DNA from: Gliomastix tumulicola
Lineage: Eukaryota; Ascomycota; Sordariomycetes; Hypocreales; Bionectriaceae
Assembly: GCA_001599755.1 (NCBI GenBank)
Contig: BCHX01000004.1
Coordinates: 4,588,001-4,652,000, forward strand
Length of the DNA: 64,000 bases
Direction: 5' to 3'
Position 1 is the first letter of the stretch; each line of letters begins with the position of its first letter. This document shows, in pieces, positions 54,318 to 64,000 of the stretch. The notes beneath the pieces are model-generated. The model was given only the letters and a program-made list of their open reading frames with translations. It was not told the DNA's origin and searched no databases. Position numbers and translations under genes: made by a program.

Positions 54318-54647
54318 GCGAGCGAGGCGAGTCTTACCTTTGGCGTGGGCCATGTTGATCGCCACGGCTTCCTTGCTGTTGTTGCTACTCGCGGCGACCG
54401 CGGCAGAGAGGGAGTCTCTGCTCGCCTTGGTGTTGAGCTTCTTCTCGTCCTCCGGTTCCTGGCCGGCGAGGGCGGCGGCCTCCTCTCTTCCGGCGGAGCT
54501 GCGCGAGTTGCGTCGAGAGCGGTAGGTCGTGGCAGTCGCGTGATGCTTCTGCTGCTGCTGTTGCTGCTGGTGAGGGGCCTCGCCGTGAAGGGCACCCTCG
54601 TCCGGGAAGACGCGAGAATTGCGCTTCGAGGTCATGTTGTCGGGCAT
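53336..54647 (-). CDS. siw14: SIW14/OCA-type tyrosine (inositol pyrophosphate) phosphatase, interrupted by an assembly gap
   Basis: Cys-based phosphatase of the plant-and-fungi atypical dual-specificity group; yeast Siw14 dephosphorylates inositol pyrophosphates. Recognisable exons on the minus strand are 54647-54338 (low-complexity, Gln-, Ser- and Ala-rich N-terminus), 54191-54017 (family start: LPHNFGVVIPGVYRSSYPKP, EHFRFMKELKLRTMV) and about 53809-53336. The last exon holds FVNANGIHQIIFNMKGTKK, the catalytic loop HCNHGKHRTGC (C-x5-R) and a C-terminal hydrophobic segment (TVVFSTMVMLLWFVSG). Donor GTACGT at 54016 opens an intron, but the short coding piece expected next, joining to ELDHELQSF, falls in or beside a run of 100 N (53895-53994) and poly-G tracts, so the model cannot be closed. 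This is an assembly problem, not necessarily a broken gene. Confidence 0.85.
53810..53994. other. Poly-G tracts and 100-N assembly gap
   Basis: A run of 24 G (53810-53833) and another of 23 G (53872-53894) directly precede exactly 100 N, a conventional gap length. Long homopolymers explain why assembly stopped here. Confidence 0.95.
54231..54314. repeat. Long poly-G tract inside a phosphatase intron
   Basis: G runs over 54231-54248 and 54256-54314, broken only by a few bases. On the gene's strand this is poly-C within the intron between the first two exons, whose donor GTAAGA and CTAAC branch site are intact. Confidence 0.9.
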
Positions 54648-55313
54648 TGGAAGCTGGCGGGACAAGGGGAGAGGGGGAAGATATCGGGTGGTCGGGGATG
54701 CGTTTGCGTTTGGTTGGAGAACGGAAGGCTGGTAGCGTTGCCTAGCAGCGTTGGGAAGGAGAATTGATTGACCCTGCGGTGCGACCGTTGAACAAGAAGA
54801 GAAGACAAGAGTGGGAGGGATGTTGATTGAAGAGGAGTCGGGGGGAAACGTGTGCTCCTTTGCTTGTTTTGTTCGGGTCGCGTGTGGAAGAGTCGAGCAC
54901 CTCGCAGGTGGTGGGAGAGGCGAGAAGAAAGTCGGCGTGGGGTGTCGAGATCGAGAGCAAGCCTTCTTACCGTCTACTAAAGGTAGACGCGGGCTGCGGA
55001 AGTACCAAGCTGGACGATCAGAGCCATCTTGTCACGAGGTGCATTGTGAAGTCTTGGGATACTAGTAGTAGTGTGTTGTGGTGGGAGAGAGAACGGGATG
55101 CTCGCAGTCAATCACTGTGAGAAAGAGAAGAAAGTGGTTGGAAGGGGAAAAGGCGTGGGGGGAGGCCGAGTCAACTAAGGGAAGGGGTTTTTGTTCACTA
55201 CAGCGGGATGGGGAAGATGGCAGGGCGTTGCTAGCACGGAGTGGTGGGCTGCTGATTATTGCCTTAGTGGGCGGACTACGGAGGAGGCTGGTCTGTCCTG
55301 TGTACCTCACACG

Positions 55314-55384
55314 GTCGAACAAATACTCGAGCCACATACGCACCCAAGAATGTATGGTCCTATAGCCACAAGTATTTCTTCAAC
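55314..55384 (+). repeat. Foldback element, copy C
   Basis: 71 nt. The left arm begins GTCGAACAAATACTCGAGCC and the right arm ends AAGTATTTCTTCAAC; the first 20 bases match the reverse complement of the last 20 at 15 positions. The centre includes GAATGTATGGTCCTATAG. This is the copy with the clearest hairpin and CACATAC/GTATGG motif pair. Confidence 0.7.
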
Positions 55385-57141
55385 TACCACTACTAGCCGT
55401 ATGGTACTAGTACGTGGCTGGCGTGTTACCAAGCTGTTGCACGGAGACCTGGACTTGGAGAGAGTTTTTTTTTTTTTTTAGGCTTTTGTGCACTGCATGT
55501 CCCGTTTCTCTCTTCCCGCTGGACGGTTCCTCCTGTCCTTGCTTGGCCTTGCTGTGCTGAGTGTAAACAAGGGGGCTGCCCAGGGACCCGGCGTCGCACA
55601 ACGAGCGATTTTGCACGATATTAATACTGTCACACACGGAGAGAAAGGGGAAAGCATGCCGCTCCCTGCTCATGGTGGCTCGGAGCTTCTGGATCTTGAG
55701 GAAGGCAAGGCATTCTGGGCCAAGCTGTGGGAGGTGTGGGGGCCGAGGAACTTGGTGGTGAGATCCAGTCGGAGATGAGCCGGCGAAGAGTCAACAGGCA
55801 TTTTTCACACACAGCAATGCCTCACGTGGGCATGAATTCCGTAGCAATCTGCGCTCGAGGCCCTGTCTCTGTTGCCTGTAGCGAGGAGTCACCGCCCTGG
55901 TGTGTCGGTTACTGAAGTATCCCAGGATCAGCGATGCCCCCTATTTGCTGTCCGTTTCTCGCGTTCTCGGAGCAGGGCCTGGAACTATCGGTCTTAGTCT
56001 GACGGACAGCGAGCAGGCCACCATCAACAGCATCAGCAGAGCACGGATCACGCCCAGTCAGTCCACCACCCTCGCCAACTAATAATGGCCTAATGCCACT
56101 GACACACAGAAATCGCCGACGACAAAACCATCACGTGCGATTCGTCCGTTCTGCGTTGAGTTTAAGCTCCAAGCATCAGAGGAAGGTGCCAGCACGACCT
56201 TACCTTCCTGGAAGTTACGGCACGGACCTTGGGGAAGGAGCATGGGTCTCGCCTGCACTGTGCACTTTTCGCCCCAAACACGGAACCCACACAGCCAAAG
56301 TGGGATGACCTCAGCTCCAGCTGCAGCTCCATCCAGCTCTCCTGCCAGAATACCACCACACAGCGTCGCTTTTTTTTTTTTTTTTGATTAATTAACTGCC
56401 CCAGCACTGCAGGTTCGAGTAAGCAACCACCCAGCGTCATCCCGCCAAGGCCGCGTCGCGTGCCCGTCGAAAAACAAAAGAACTTCTCTGCAAGGAACAC
56501 TGGCCCGAGGTGGCTGCCTTGGCTCGCTGCCGTGGCTGCTTATTCCTCGATCATCATCAACACGTCAAGCAGGGCGAAGCTGGTCATCAGTGCGTGTGCG
56601 GGTCCTCGACTTCTCTGCCCCCCAAACCCGAATTACGTACCCGTTCTGTCCACGAGTCGAGTTCGGTCGCGGTCGCTCGCTAAGCAAAATGTCTCGATCC
56701 AGGTTTCGACAGCACTGCTTCCTTGGCTCTCGCGCGCCGCAGAACTCAATTGACCCAGCCTAGGAGATGCTTTGGCCTGGTGGCCGTTTGAGTTCACGCG
56801 ACCAGATGCGTCATGACACGCTGTGACGGGCAGCCGGTACCAGATGGCTGGAGAAAACCAGCCAAAGCCAGCGACCAGACCGACCGGGCTTCGCCGCCCG
56901 CCCCCCACCGACATTCCGTCGGCCGCCTTCAGCATGTGCAGGGGATATGCCTGCAGACTGTCCCAGAACCGCCTGAGACACCCGCTGCGGACGCGGACCC
57001 TTATTTCGTCATCCACTTGCGTCGCCAGCGCCTCGACTCGCCTCGAACACGTTTCCGTCTACGCAATCGAGACTTCATGACATTCCGGCACATGGGTCTC
57101 CGTCCCTCTCCACGATTACAGTGTAGCGAAGCTGTCATACA

Positions 57142-57167
57142 CACACACACGCACACACACAAACGCA
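57142..57167. repeat. CA-rich microsatellite
   Basis: Imperfect (CA)n with CG substitutions, intergenic. Confidence 0.7.
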
Positions 57168-57914
57168 CACCGAGTTTTTGCATGCTTTCGTGCAGGAGGT
57201 GGGATCCAGGAACACGTCGTGCGTGCGGGCGCTTGGGTTTTCTGGGGAAGATATGCAACAGCGACGCAGCATCGTGGAAACACGTGTCGTTGCATTTTTT
57301 GCTGATCAGACCAGACCTGCAGCCAGTCAACTTTGACCACAGCTGGGGCGCCACTTGGTGTGTGCTGCATGTGTGTGTGCCAGGACCATGCTTTGAAATG
57401 CGATAATTTCACGGCTGCATATTCGATGCCACGGTGCACCACTGCACGCTGCTGGGTCACAAGGTTGTGGCGCGTCCCCCTCGGCGATAAACGTGAGGCT
57501 ACGAAAGAGAGTATGAGGCGAGCTCGGGGTTCGGCAGCTTCGGTCTCGCTCGCAGAACAAAAATTTTCTCGCGTCTTGGGCCATCGACTGCGCTTCCAGA
57601 CGGGACTTCCAATAGTCCGAGCGCGACTCTACAGACGACTAACTTTGGGGCCAACTGCAGGTCCCGCCGTCGTAAATCTAACTAGGGACAGTTTACCTCC
57701 AGCCCGGCTCGCCCTACGGGTAGCTTCACAACGACTATATCAACGTGCCAGAGAAGCTCGCGACTCAAGATTGACGGACTCAACTATCGCCTTCCACGAC
57801 TTCTGGTTCGGACGCGAGGAGAGCAGCCGAAGTACGAGTGTCCGCCGGCGAGGCTAGATCACGGAGAATCCCCCAAGTGATGGACTCCGGGCCCAAAGCC
57901 TGTGCCCGCACATG

Positions 57915-57983
57915 GTTGATTAAATGCCTGAGCCATTTGGCCATATGATTTGGGGGTATGTGTGGCTCAAGCTTTTCTTCAAC
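57915..57983 (-). repeat. Foldback element, copy D (inverted relative to A-C)
   Basis: 69 nt. Left arm GTTGATTAAATGCCTGAGCC; the reverse complement of the right end reads GTTGAAGAAAAGCTTGAGCC. Seventeen of the first 21 positions match. It has GGCCATATG and GGGTATGTG where copy C reads GGACCATAC and GTGCGTATG on the reverse strand. Confidence 0.7.
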
Positions 57984-60167
57984 TGCGTGCCTGCGTCGGT
58001 TGTTACTCATAGTGTGCTCATAGCACTGGTGCTGGACAATGTTTCCTACTCCTGGCGCCGATTAAAATTTCTTTCGGACCAACCACTGACACAAAGGCAA
58101 GCTTGCTGGTGATTCGTACAGTGAACAGGGGAACCACGAGTGAGCGTTTCGCCCAGAACACTCCCAATGGGATGCTTGAACTGCTCAGCTTGTGGCCCTT
58201 TGATAAGAAGCACTTTGAACCAGTGCAGTTTTGAGTTGGCAGAGCCTGTATTGTGCTGACTACCTGTGCCCCTGACGTGCTCGGGACTTGGCATTCAGTG
58301 CTCCAGCTGAACTTTGAGACCTTCTGGGGATTTTCTCTGGATGCCGTTTACTTCGATGTCGGATTGGCGAAGGATGCTAAAGATTATCCTCTTTATCTAG
58401 GAGCGGTGCAAGCTGACATTCTTAACGAGTCCGAACACCATAGCGAACGATTTCCCCTCCCAATGCGGCCTGAAGAAATCTATGAAATATACATCAAACG
58501 TCGAGGAAGGATATATCGACATTAGCTTGGCCTGCCAGTAGCTTCTGGAAACCCGATTATCCAAAGCGGAACGATACAAAATGATTCAATATCAGTCCAA
58601 AGCGAAACGGCAGATGAATGAAGCCCGGGTGGATTTCACAAGCAGAGGCCCCAATCAGCTGGTCGGCGATACCGTGCTGGAAAGGTTCAAAGAAGGTTGC
58701 ATCACCCCCAAAAGGATGCAGCAGATATCCAATCACCAGCCATACCGTCCCGCTTATGCAGCTGCCATGCAACCACACTCGTTCGCGCGATTAATACATC
58801 TGGCCATCTATAATGAAGGCTGATTGGACCGCGGGAGCGCACAGGTGCGCCGCGTTGCATGATCAATTTACTCAGGTTGGTTCTTGTATACCGACTTGCG
58901 TTTTCCTGACCATTTTCAGGCATCAGTCTCTGTCAGCTTTTGGCACTCTCGGGGCGATGTGGTTCCGAGCTGAAATTCATTTGCGAGCTGGCAACGATGT
59001 CGCCTTCGCCGACGAGTACTGCGCGGTCGGCGGCTCGGTACTGGAGGACGAGCATAGCATGACTCTACTCTTTCTCGGTACCGAAAATGGACTGTCTCGA
59101 CATGCGTACGAGCGAGACTACGCATATCCTCCACCCGATAACCGCAACCAGAAGATCTCGATGGCCTGCGTCTTGAGCATCAGTCTCATCTCCGCGGCGA
59201 CTGTTGCCAAGGGCCTAGACCACGCGTTCAACACCCACGGGGAAGAGCATCAAGATCAAGATGGCGCTACTGATTGGAATAATAGGAGGGTACAACAGAT
59301 CGAGATGCGCAACGGGCAAACCATAGCCGTCACAAAACCAGATGGCCGAAACCCTGGAGGAGTAAAGCATGCGCTCGACGGTTGGAGAACACCAAGCAAT
59401 GCTTAAACATCCACGCCAAGGCACACGCCGCCTGCTTGCAGCTCTTAATGTGCTTTCGGTGCTTCGTGCTTCCACCCCAGTCGAACGCAGGGCCGACCTC
59501 CTTGGTCTTGACCTCTCGCTCGTCCACTGCAATGCGATCACGGACCCCGACTTTCCACCATGAATGCTCCACGTCTATCAAATATTTATTGCGGCACTGC
59601 GGCTTCGGGCAATACGGTGATCGAGAACGCTGAGGGCTGGGCTGATCAACTCGCACTACGAACACTCGGTGCTGTGCCTCGGGTCGAAGGCCTCGAGTTT
59701 GACGGATAGCTATATCGGCCTCACCCAAAGCCCTCGAGAAGGTGGTTTAGCGTGCTCACACGTCCGGAGCGGCCCGAGCGTACGGTAAGGCGATTTGCAG
59801 GATGGGCTCGGCTAGATGAGGTAGAACAGTCGCTGCTATAGCTAAGCTGGTACAGAGGTTAGACTTAAAGGTGTATCCGCCTATGCTGAGTGAACCGTCG
59901 GTGTGGGAGTTTGCCAATGCTCACGAGCCTGGGGGGTTTTCCGCCCAGGATGAAAGTCGAATAAGAGGGTAAAGTCTGGGTCTACGCACTTTACAACATC
60001 CCAGCTAAGAAGGTAGGAGGAGTATAGCGCTAGGCGTGCACTTTCAGTGAACATACAGGGGAGGTATGCTAGGACAGGCATGACAGCATTGTGTGACACG
60101 CTAATTAGCCTACGAAGATTGCAACCATAGCCTTTTATGCTACTTTCTATAATCTATAGACGCTGTT

Positions 60168-62753
60168 CTATGAGAGCTCGAATTGCCTCCTGCCCTTGTC
60201 ATCCTTGCCAATGTCCTTCACGGTCTGGCTCTGGCTGCTAACAGTCCTCGAGTCACCAGCGGGCAGAACGATGACCAGGTTCTTCCAGGGCGCGACGAAG
60301 CCGGAGCTCTCGTCACGCTCGAACTTGACCTTGACCTCGTCCTCGCCAGCCGAGTACTCGATGGTGTACTGGGAGACCCTGTTCTTGGCGACAGCGGCGA
60401 CACCGTCATCCTCGAACCAAGTGCTGGTGTACGACTTGTCGCTGGGGGCGGACGGCGGCGGCGGGAAGATCTCGACGGCGCGGAAGTCATCGAGGGGAAG
60501 GCTGGCCTCGTTGATCTTCTCACCGGGAGAGACGACCTGCACGTCCTTTCCGATGGGGATGGCAGAGCCGACCCTGGCAAGGAGGGGAATGCCAGCTCCG
60601 TGCCACTCGGCGTCGACGTCCACCCACTGACCAGCGGCCAGGTGCTGGAAGGGCGCATTCACGTTGAGGAAACCGTCCTCGGAGTCCTTGCCCTTGGGCA
60701 GGTAGACGCGCGCCCTGTTGACGCCGGGCTCGTAGACGCCGCCGACGAGCAGGGCGTCGCCCAGCCAGTACTGGGTCTCGCCGTTCATGATCTCGGTGGT
60801 CCAGACCTCCGGGTCGGCCTCGTAGCCCCAGCCGGTCCAGCGCTGGGGCGGGAGGGCGGCCTTGTGGCTGCGCAGGTGCTGCGAGTAGATGTAGGGGATC
60901 ATGGCGTAGCGGCGCTTGATGGCCCTGCGGACGAGGGGCGTGATGGACGGGTACATCCACGGCTCGATGACGTCGCCGACGGAGTTGTCCTGCCCGGTCT
61001 TGAAGCAGTTGATGGCAAACCGCGGCGAGTGGCAGCCCAGCTGGACCCAGCGGAGGAGCAGCTCGGGCGACGGCTGGGGGCCCTCGAAGCCGCCGATGTC
61101 GTGGCCGTAGCACTGCATCAGGCAGAGGCCCGCGTTGAGCGAGAGCGCGTTGGCGCCCTTCATGCCCGCCCAGCTGGTGATGTTGTCGCCGCTCCACGTG
61201 CTCGCGGCGTAGCGCATCGTGCCGGCGGTGCCGCCGCGGGTGAGGACGAAGGGCCGCTCGTCCGGGTTCGCGTCGACCATGGCGTCGTGCGAGGCCCGGC
61301 CGTGCAGCTCCGTGTTGACGAAGCGGCCCCAGAGACCGACCTCGGGACGGTCCCTGCAGGGGAGATTCCCGTCCTTGTCGCGCAGCAGCAGCGGGTTGTC
61401 CAGCTTGCACTGCCAGTCGTCGTCGGTGATGGTGTACTCGTTGTTGTCGTTCCACATGCAGCGCACGCCCTCGCCGTACAGCTTCTTGACGCCCTCGTAC
61501 CACCAGTTGAAGCCGGCCTCGGACGTGAAGTCGATGTGCCCGCCCTCGCCGCTCTCGCCGCCGCCGGCGCTCCAGAGCCGCGTGACGGCGCTCCCGCCCG
61601 TGCGCGGGTCCGTGAAGAGCGCGCCCGCGGCCTTCAGCTTCTCGTACTCCGGGTGGTTGGCCAGGATGTACGGCTTGATGTTGGCGATGACGCGGATGCC
61701 CAGGCGGCGGTACTCGGTCAGGAACGCCTCCGGGTCGGGGAACCGGTGCCGGTTCCACGTGAAGACGTTGCGCGTCTTGGGCTCCTGCTCGGCGATGGTG
61801 TAGCCCGACGACAGCTGGTGCGCCGAGCAGGGAATATCGTGCTCCCGGAGCAGGCGGGCGACCTCGAGCAGGGCCTCGTTGGCCGGCGGGGAGTCCAGCA
61901 TCGAGTACTTCATGCCACCGGACAGGTACCCAAACGCCCAGCGCGGGACGAGCAACGGGTATCCCGCCAGCTCGGCGTACGCGCCCACGATGTCGGCCAG
62001 CGTCTCGCCCACGATGACGTACTCGTCCAGGCCGCCGTAGTCCTGGCGGTAGACGTTGTAGAACCCCCACATGCCGTCCATCTCGCAGCCGATGGAGCAG
62101 TGTCCCCGCGAGTGCGTCGTCGAGAAGGTCGCGACGCAGCCGCGCGGCGTGGCGTTGATCAGCAGCGGGATGTTCTTGTACAGGGGGTCCGTCCGGTACG
62201 CGTCGTAGCCGAAGCTGTCCGTCGCCGAGAGCTCGAAGCGGCGGCCCGCGAGGTTCATGGGCGCCGCCTTCTCGCCGAGGCCGACGTAGAGGGTATTGCG
62301 CTGGTAGCGCGTGTAGTGCGCCACGCCATCGCCGTTGACCGTGTACGAGCGGTGCGGGATGTCCTCGAAGAGGGGTTTCGCGTCTGCCGCTGATGCTGCT
62401 GCTGCTGACACAGGGGCGATAGACACGAGGGGAGTGGCCGAGGTGTCCCAGTCAACCGTGGCCTCGAAGCCGCCCAGGGCGATCTTCTTGACCGACGGCG
62501 AGGGGCTGCTCACGGACACGGACGCCTGCGAGAGGTCCTTCTCCGGCACGGGCACGCTGGGGTGGGGAGGGAGAGGGTACTTGGCGGATGTGAAGGTTGT
62601 CCGGAAGATGTTGGGGCGGACGGCCTCAAAGGTGAAGGTGAAGGGAGGCGTGGAGGGACCCGAGCTCTGCAGCGAGACGGAGGGGGCGTCGTCTGCTGAG
62701 GACGAGGGGAGGGGAGCCCATGTCGAGGGCACGGATTCACGCTGCGGCGCCAT
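60168..62753 (-). CDS. Glycoside hydrolase family 31 alpha-glycosidase
   Basis: Probable alpha-glucosidase or related alpha-glycoside hydrolase/transferase, 861 aa, no intron. No clear signal peptide is seen (MAPQRESVPSTWAPLPSSSA), so it may be intracellular. The N-terminal GH31 beta domain contains RFELSATDSFGYDAYRTDPL; the (beta/alpha)8 barrel contains the nucleophile Asp436 in RCMWNDNNEYTI and the acid/base Asp523 in AASTWSGDNITSWAG. GFEGPQPSPELLLRWVQLG, HSPRFAINCFKTGQDNS and AIKRRYAMIPYIYSQHLR are further GH31 blocks, and the C-terminal beta domains end the protein. The WNDNNEY nucleophile block differs from the WxDMNE of classical alpha-glucosidases, so substrate choice may differ. It is divergent from an ACS-type permease. 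A long open frame on the opposite strand (60183-62393) is its GC-driven shadow. Confidence 0.95.
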   Translation of the reverse strand: MAPQRESVPSTWAPLPSSSADDAPSVSLQSSGPSTPPFTFTFEAVRPNIFRTTFTSAKYPLPPHPSVPVPEKDLSQASVSVSSPSPSVKKIALGGFEATVDWDTSATPLVSIAPVSAAAASAADAKPLFEDIPHRSYTVNGDGVAHYTRYQRNTLYVGLGEKAAPMNLAGRRFELSATDSFGYDAYRTDPLYKNIPLLINATPRGCVATFSTTHSRGHCSIGCEMDGMWGFYNVYRQDYGGLDEYVIVGETLADIVGAYAELAGYPLLVPRWAFGYLSGGMKYSMLDSPPANEALLEVARLLREHDIPCSAHQLSSGYTIAEQEPKTRNVFTWNRHRFPDPEAFLTEYRRLGIRVIANIKPYILANHPEYEKLKAAGALFTDPRTGGSAVTRLWSAGGGESGEGGHIDFTSEAGFNWWYEGVKKLYGEGVRCMWNDNNEYTITDDDWQCKLDNPLLLRDKDGNLPCRDRPEVGLWGRFVNTELHGRASHDAMVDANPDERPFVLTRGGTAGTMRYAASTWSGDNITSWAGMKGANALSLNAGLCLMQCYGHDIGGFEGPQPSPELLLRWVQLGCHSPRFAINCFKTGQDNSVGDVIEPWMYPSITPLVRRAIKRRYAMIPYIYSQHLRSHKAALPPQRWTGWGYEADPEVWTTEIMNGETQYWLGDALLVGGVYEPGVNRARVYLPKGKDSEDGFLNVNAPFQHLAAGQWVDVDAEWHGAGIPLLARVGSAIPIGKDVQVVSPGEKINEASLPLDDFRAVEIFPPPPSAPSDKSYTSTWFEDDGVAAVAKNRVSQYTIEYSAGEDEVKVKFERDESSGFVAPWKNLVIVLPAGDSRTVSSQSQTVKDIGKDDKGRRQFELS

Positions 62754-63641
62754 GATGATGATGGTGATGATGTGTTGACTTGGCAGCAGCTACGTGGTGT
62801 GCAACAGGGAGGATAGCCGCAGATGAGTGAGGCCCGCGATGAAGAGTTTGTCTTATATAGACGCCGAGCAAGCAGGGCACCGTGAGACAGCGCTCGTAGT
62901 ACGTGTACAACAACAACCTTCACCCTTTTCACCACTCGGAAACACAGCCGATCCCCAGCTCGGGCATTGGCCCCAAGTCTCCTGCCCGCAGCACGTGGCT
63001 CGGGCACAGGATGACAGGCGGCGCCGGGGAAATCCCAAGCGAAGTCCTCCCCCAATGCCAAGCTCGGCAACGATCGTCGGCGAAGTGCGGGGGGACGAGT
63101 CGGACGTCACGGGGAAGACTTATCAATCTCCGATGCCGAGCCCAACTGCCGTTCTCACCGCATCGGAGAAGACACCACAATATCCGATCTGCCCGGCAAC
63201 TCCCCTGCCGGTACCGCAAGGACGGACCATGTTCTCTAGTCGTGAGCATGTCACTGGACCCAACCACCTTGACTCGGAATTTCACTCACCCATGAGTCGT
63301 TATCAGGCCCCGTGGGGTCCCCAATGCAAGGACTCGTGTGAAGTGCAGCAGGACTTTCTGGCTTGCTCGGTCTAGGATCGGCTAGACACCCGTGTTCTCC
63401 TGATTGTTTAATTTTTCGTGCCCACGGGGATTGCGCGGAGAAGAGGAAGCGGATTGTGGACGGGAGGCATCCCGACTGAAACATATATCAGTGCGTCGAG
63501 GGCCTGTCTGTGCGAGTTGTCGTCTTTTCCTCTTTTTCTCCTCCATCCTTCCCTCGACCTGCCTTGTTCCGTCTGGCTGGTCTCGCTTCTTCATTCTATC
63601 TTTGTATATCAGTCAGTATACGTTATCAGTCGTCTGTCAAG
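62754..63641. promoter_or_regulatory. Divergent promoter region between GH31 and permease genes
   Basis: An 888 bp bidirectional intergenic space; no gene is visible. It holds the TATA candidate for the GH31 gene at 62852-62859. The permease side has CT-rich sequence just before its start, typical of fungal 5' leaders. Confidence 0.5.
62852..62859 (-). promoter_or_regulatory. TATA box candidate for the GH31 gene
   Basis: TATATAAG on the minus strand, in CGTCTATATAAGACAAAC, about 100 nt upstream of the start codon at 62753, which is a good distance. Confidence 0.5.
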
Positions 63642-64000
63642 ATGGTCGACAAGGACAACATCGACTCCATCCACCTGGAGACCAACCGTGGCGGCGACGA
63701 CACCATTGAAGTCGCCGCTGCCTCTCCTCCTGCTGCAGACCATGATCCCTCCTCCTCCCCAGCCATCACAGGCGCCCCCAAGGCCGGCCAGGCCCGCGAC
63801 GTCGCCGCCCAGTTCCTCAAGCAGGCCGACCACCCCGTCGTCGTCACGCCCGAGGACAACCGCCGCGTCCTCCGCCGCATCGACCTGCGCATCCTGCCCA
63901 TCATCCTCTTCGTCTACTGCCTGCAGTCGCTCGACAAGACCTCGCTCTCCTACGCCTCCGTCTTCGGCCTCATCCAGGACACGAACCTCGTCGGCGACCA
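63642..64000 (+). CDS. ACS-family MFS permease, N-terminal part (cut by window end)
   Basis: Only the first 119 codons are inside the window, so the gene is partial. It starts MVDKDNIDSIHLETNRGG after a CT-rich leader and has a soluble acidic N-terminus of about 80 residues, then NRRVLRRIDLRILPIILFVY, the start of the first membrane helix, and LQSLDKTSLSYASVFGL, the ACS/allantoate-permease signature of the first loop. The 5' context (GTCAAGATGG) supports the start. It is divergent from the GH31 gene, which could mean uptake of a compound related to a glycoside, but the ACS family moves organic anions rather than sugars, so the link is weak. Confidence 0.9.
   Translation, partial: MVDKDNIDSIHLETNRGGDDTIEVAAASPPAADHDPSSSPAITGAPKAGQARDVAAQFLKQADHPVVVTPEDNRRVLRRIDLRILPIILFVYCLQSLDKTSLSYASVFGLIQDTNLVGD

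Larger units (their letters stand above)
54648..60167. other. 5.5 kb gene-poor region
   Basis: No recognisable gene on either strand. The largest plausible frame, 58813-59406 on the plus strand (197 aa), has no family motif and is probably chance. By eye, 58-60 kb is lower in GC than the flanks. It carries foldback copies C and D, CA repeats near 57140, and T and A tracts. It may hold decayed sequence, but I cannot identify a source. Confidence 0.45.

Noticed and set aside
58813..59406. 197-aa frame in the gene-poor stretch
   Set aside because: No motif, no splice partners, frames open on the other strand too; more likely chance.
60183..62393. 736-aa open frame on the plus strand opposite GH31
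   Set aside because: It lies wholly antisense to a clear GH31 gene, is Arg-, Val-, Asp- and Gly-heavy with no motif, and is explained by GC-rich third codon positions on the other strand.
1..64000. tRNA, rRNA or CRISPR loci
   Set aside because: I looked for T-loop boxes (GGTTCGA-like) with a matching acceptor stem and for spaced repeats on both strands and found no supporting structure. A dedicated tRNA scan would be decisive.

Overview
The window is nuclear DNA of a filamentous ascomycete (Pezizomycotina; a Sordariomycete fits best, but this is inference). The evidence is short 50-80 nt GT-AG introns with CTAAC/CTGAC-like branch points, several Zn2Cys6 transcription factors, a striatin of the PRO11 type, fungal ACS-family transporters and compact monocistronic genes. 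I support 24 protein-coding genes. Most were rebuilt exon by exon, and apart from the SIW14-like gene (broken by an assembly gap), the unspliced genes and the last partial gene, every spliced model keeps reading frame across all its junctions. I see no tRNA, rRNA, CRISPR array or intact transposon.

Region 1 (0.6-22.4 kb) looks accessory. In order it holds a Zn2Cys6 regulator, an Old Yellow Enzyme-type flavin oxidoreductase, an ACS-family MFS permease, a secreted-type carboxylesterase, a second Zn2Cys6 regulator, a divergent pair made of an HpcH/HpaI-type aldolase and a D-2-hydroxyacid dehydrogenase, a membrane-anchored UDP-glycosyltransferase, a small membrane protein, and a third Zn2Cys6 regulator. 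There is no polyketide or peptide synthase. The content suits uptake, hydrolysis, reduction and cleavage or conjugation of small organic molecules (catabolism or detoxification), but co-regulation is untested.

Region 2 (25-43.9 kb) is mostly conserved single-copy genes: a GNAT acetyltransferase, an MCT-like MFS transporter, striatin (STRIPAK scaffold), two conserved proteins of unknown function, a CorA-like membrane protein, the XPA/Rad14 repair protein, Pho88/Snd3, and an Arg/Ser-rich protein.

Region 3 (43.9-64 kb) is gene-poor. It has a short Zn2Cys6 protein without a middle homology domain, a small membrane protein whose long intron contains unresolved bases, a SIW14-like tyrosine phosphatase broken by a 100-N gap beside long homopolymer tracts, an empty 5.5 kb stretch, a large GH31 alpha-glycosidase and, divergent from it, an ACS-family permease cut off by the window end.

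The most interesting unexplained signal is a family of four related 65-90 bp foldback (imperfect hairpin) sequences at 18.28, 52.23, 55.31 and 57.91 kb, all intergenic. It looks like a very small dispersed inverted-repeat element.
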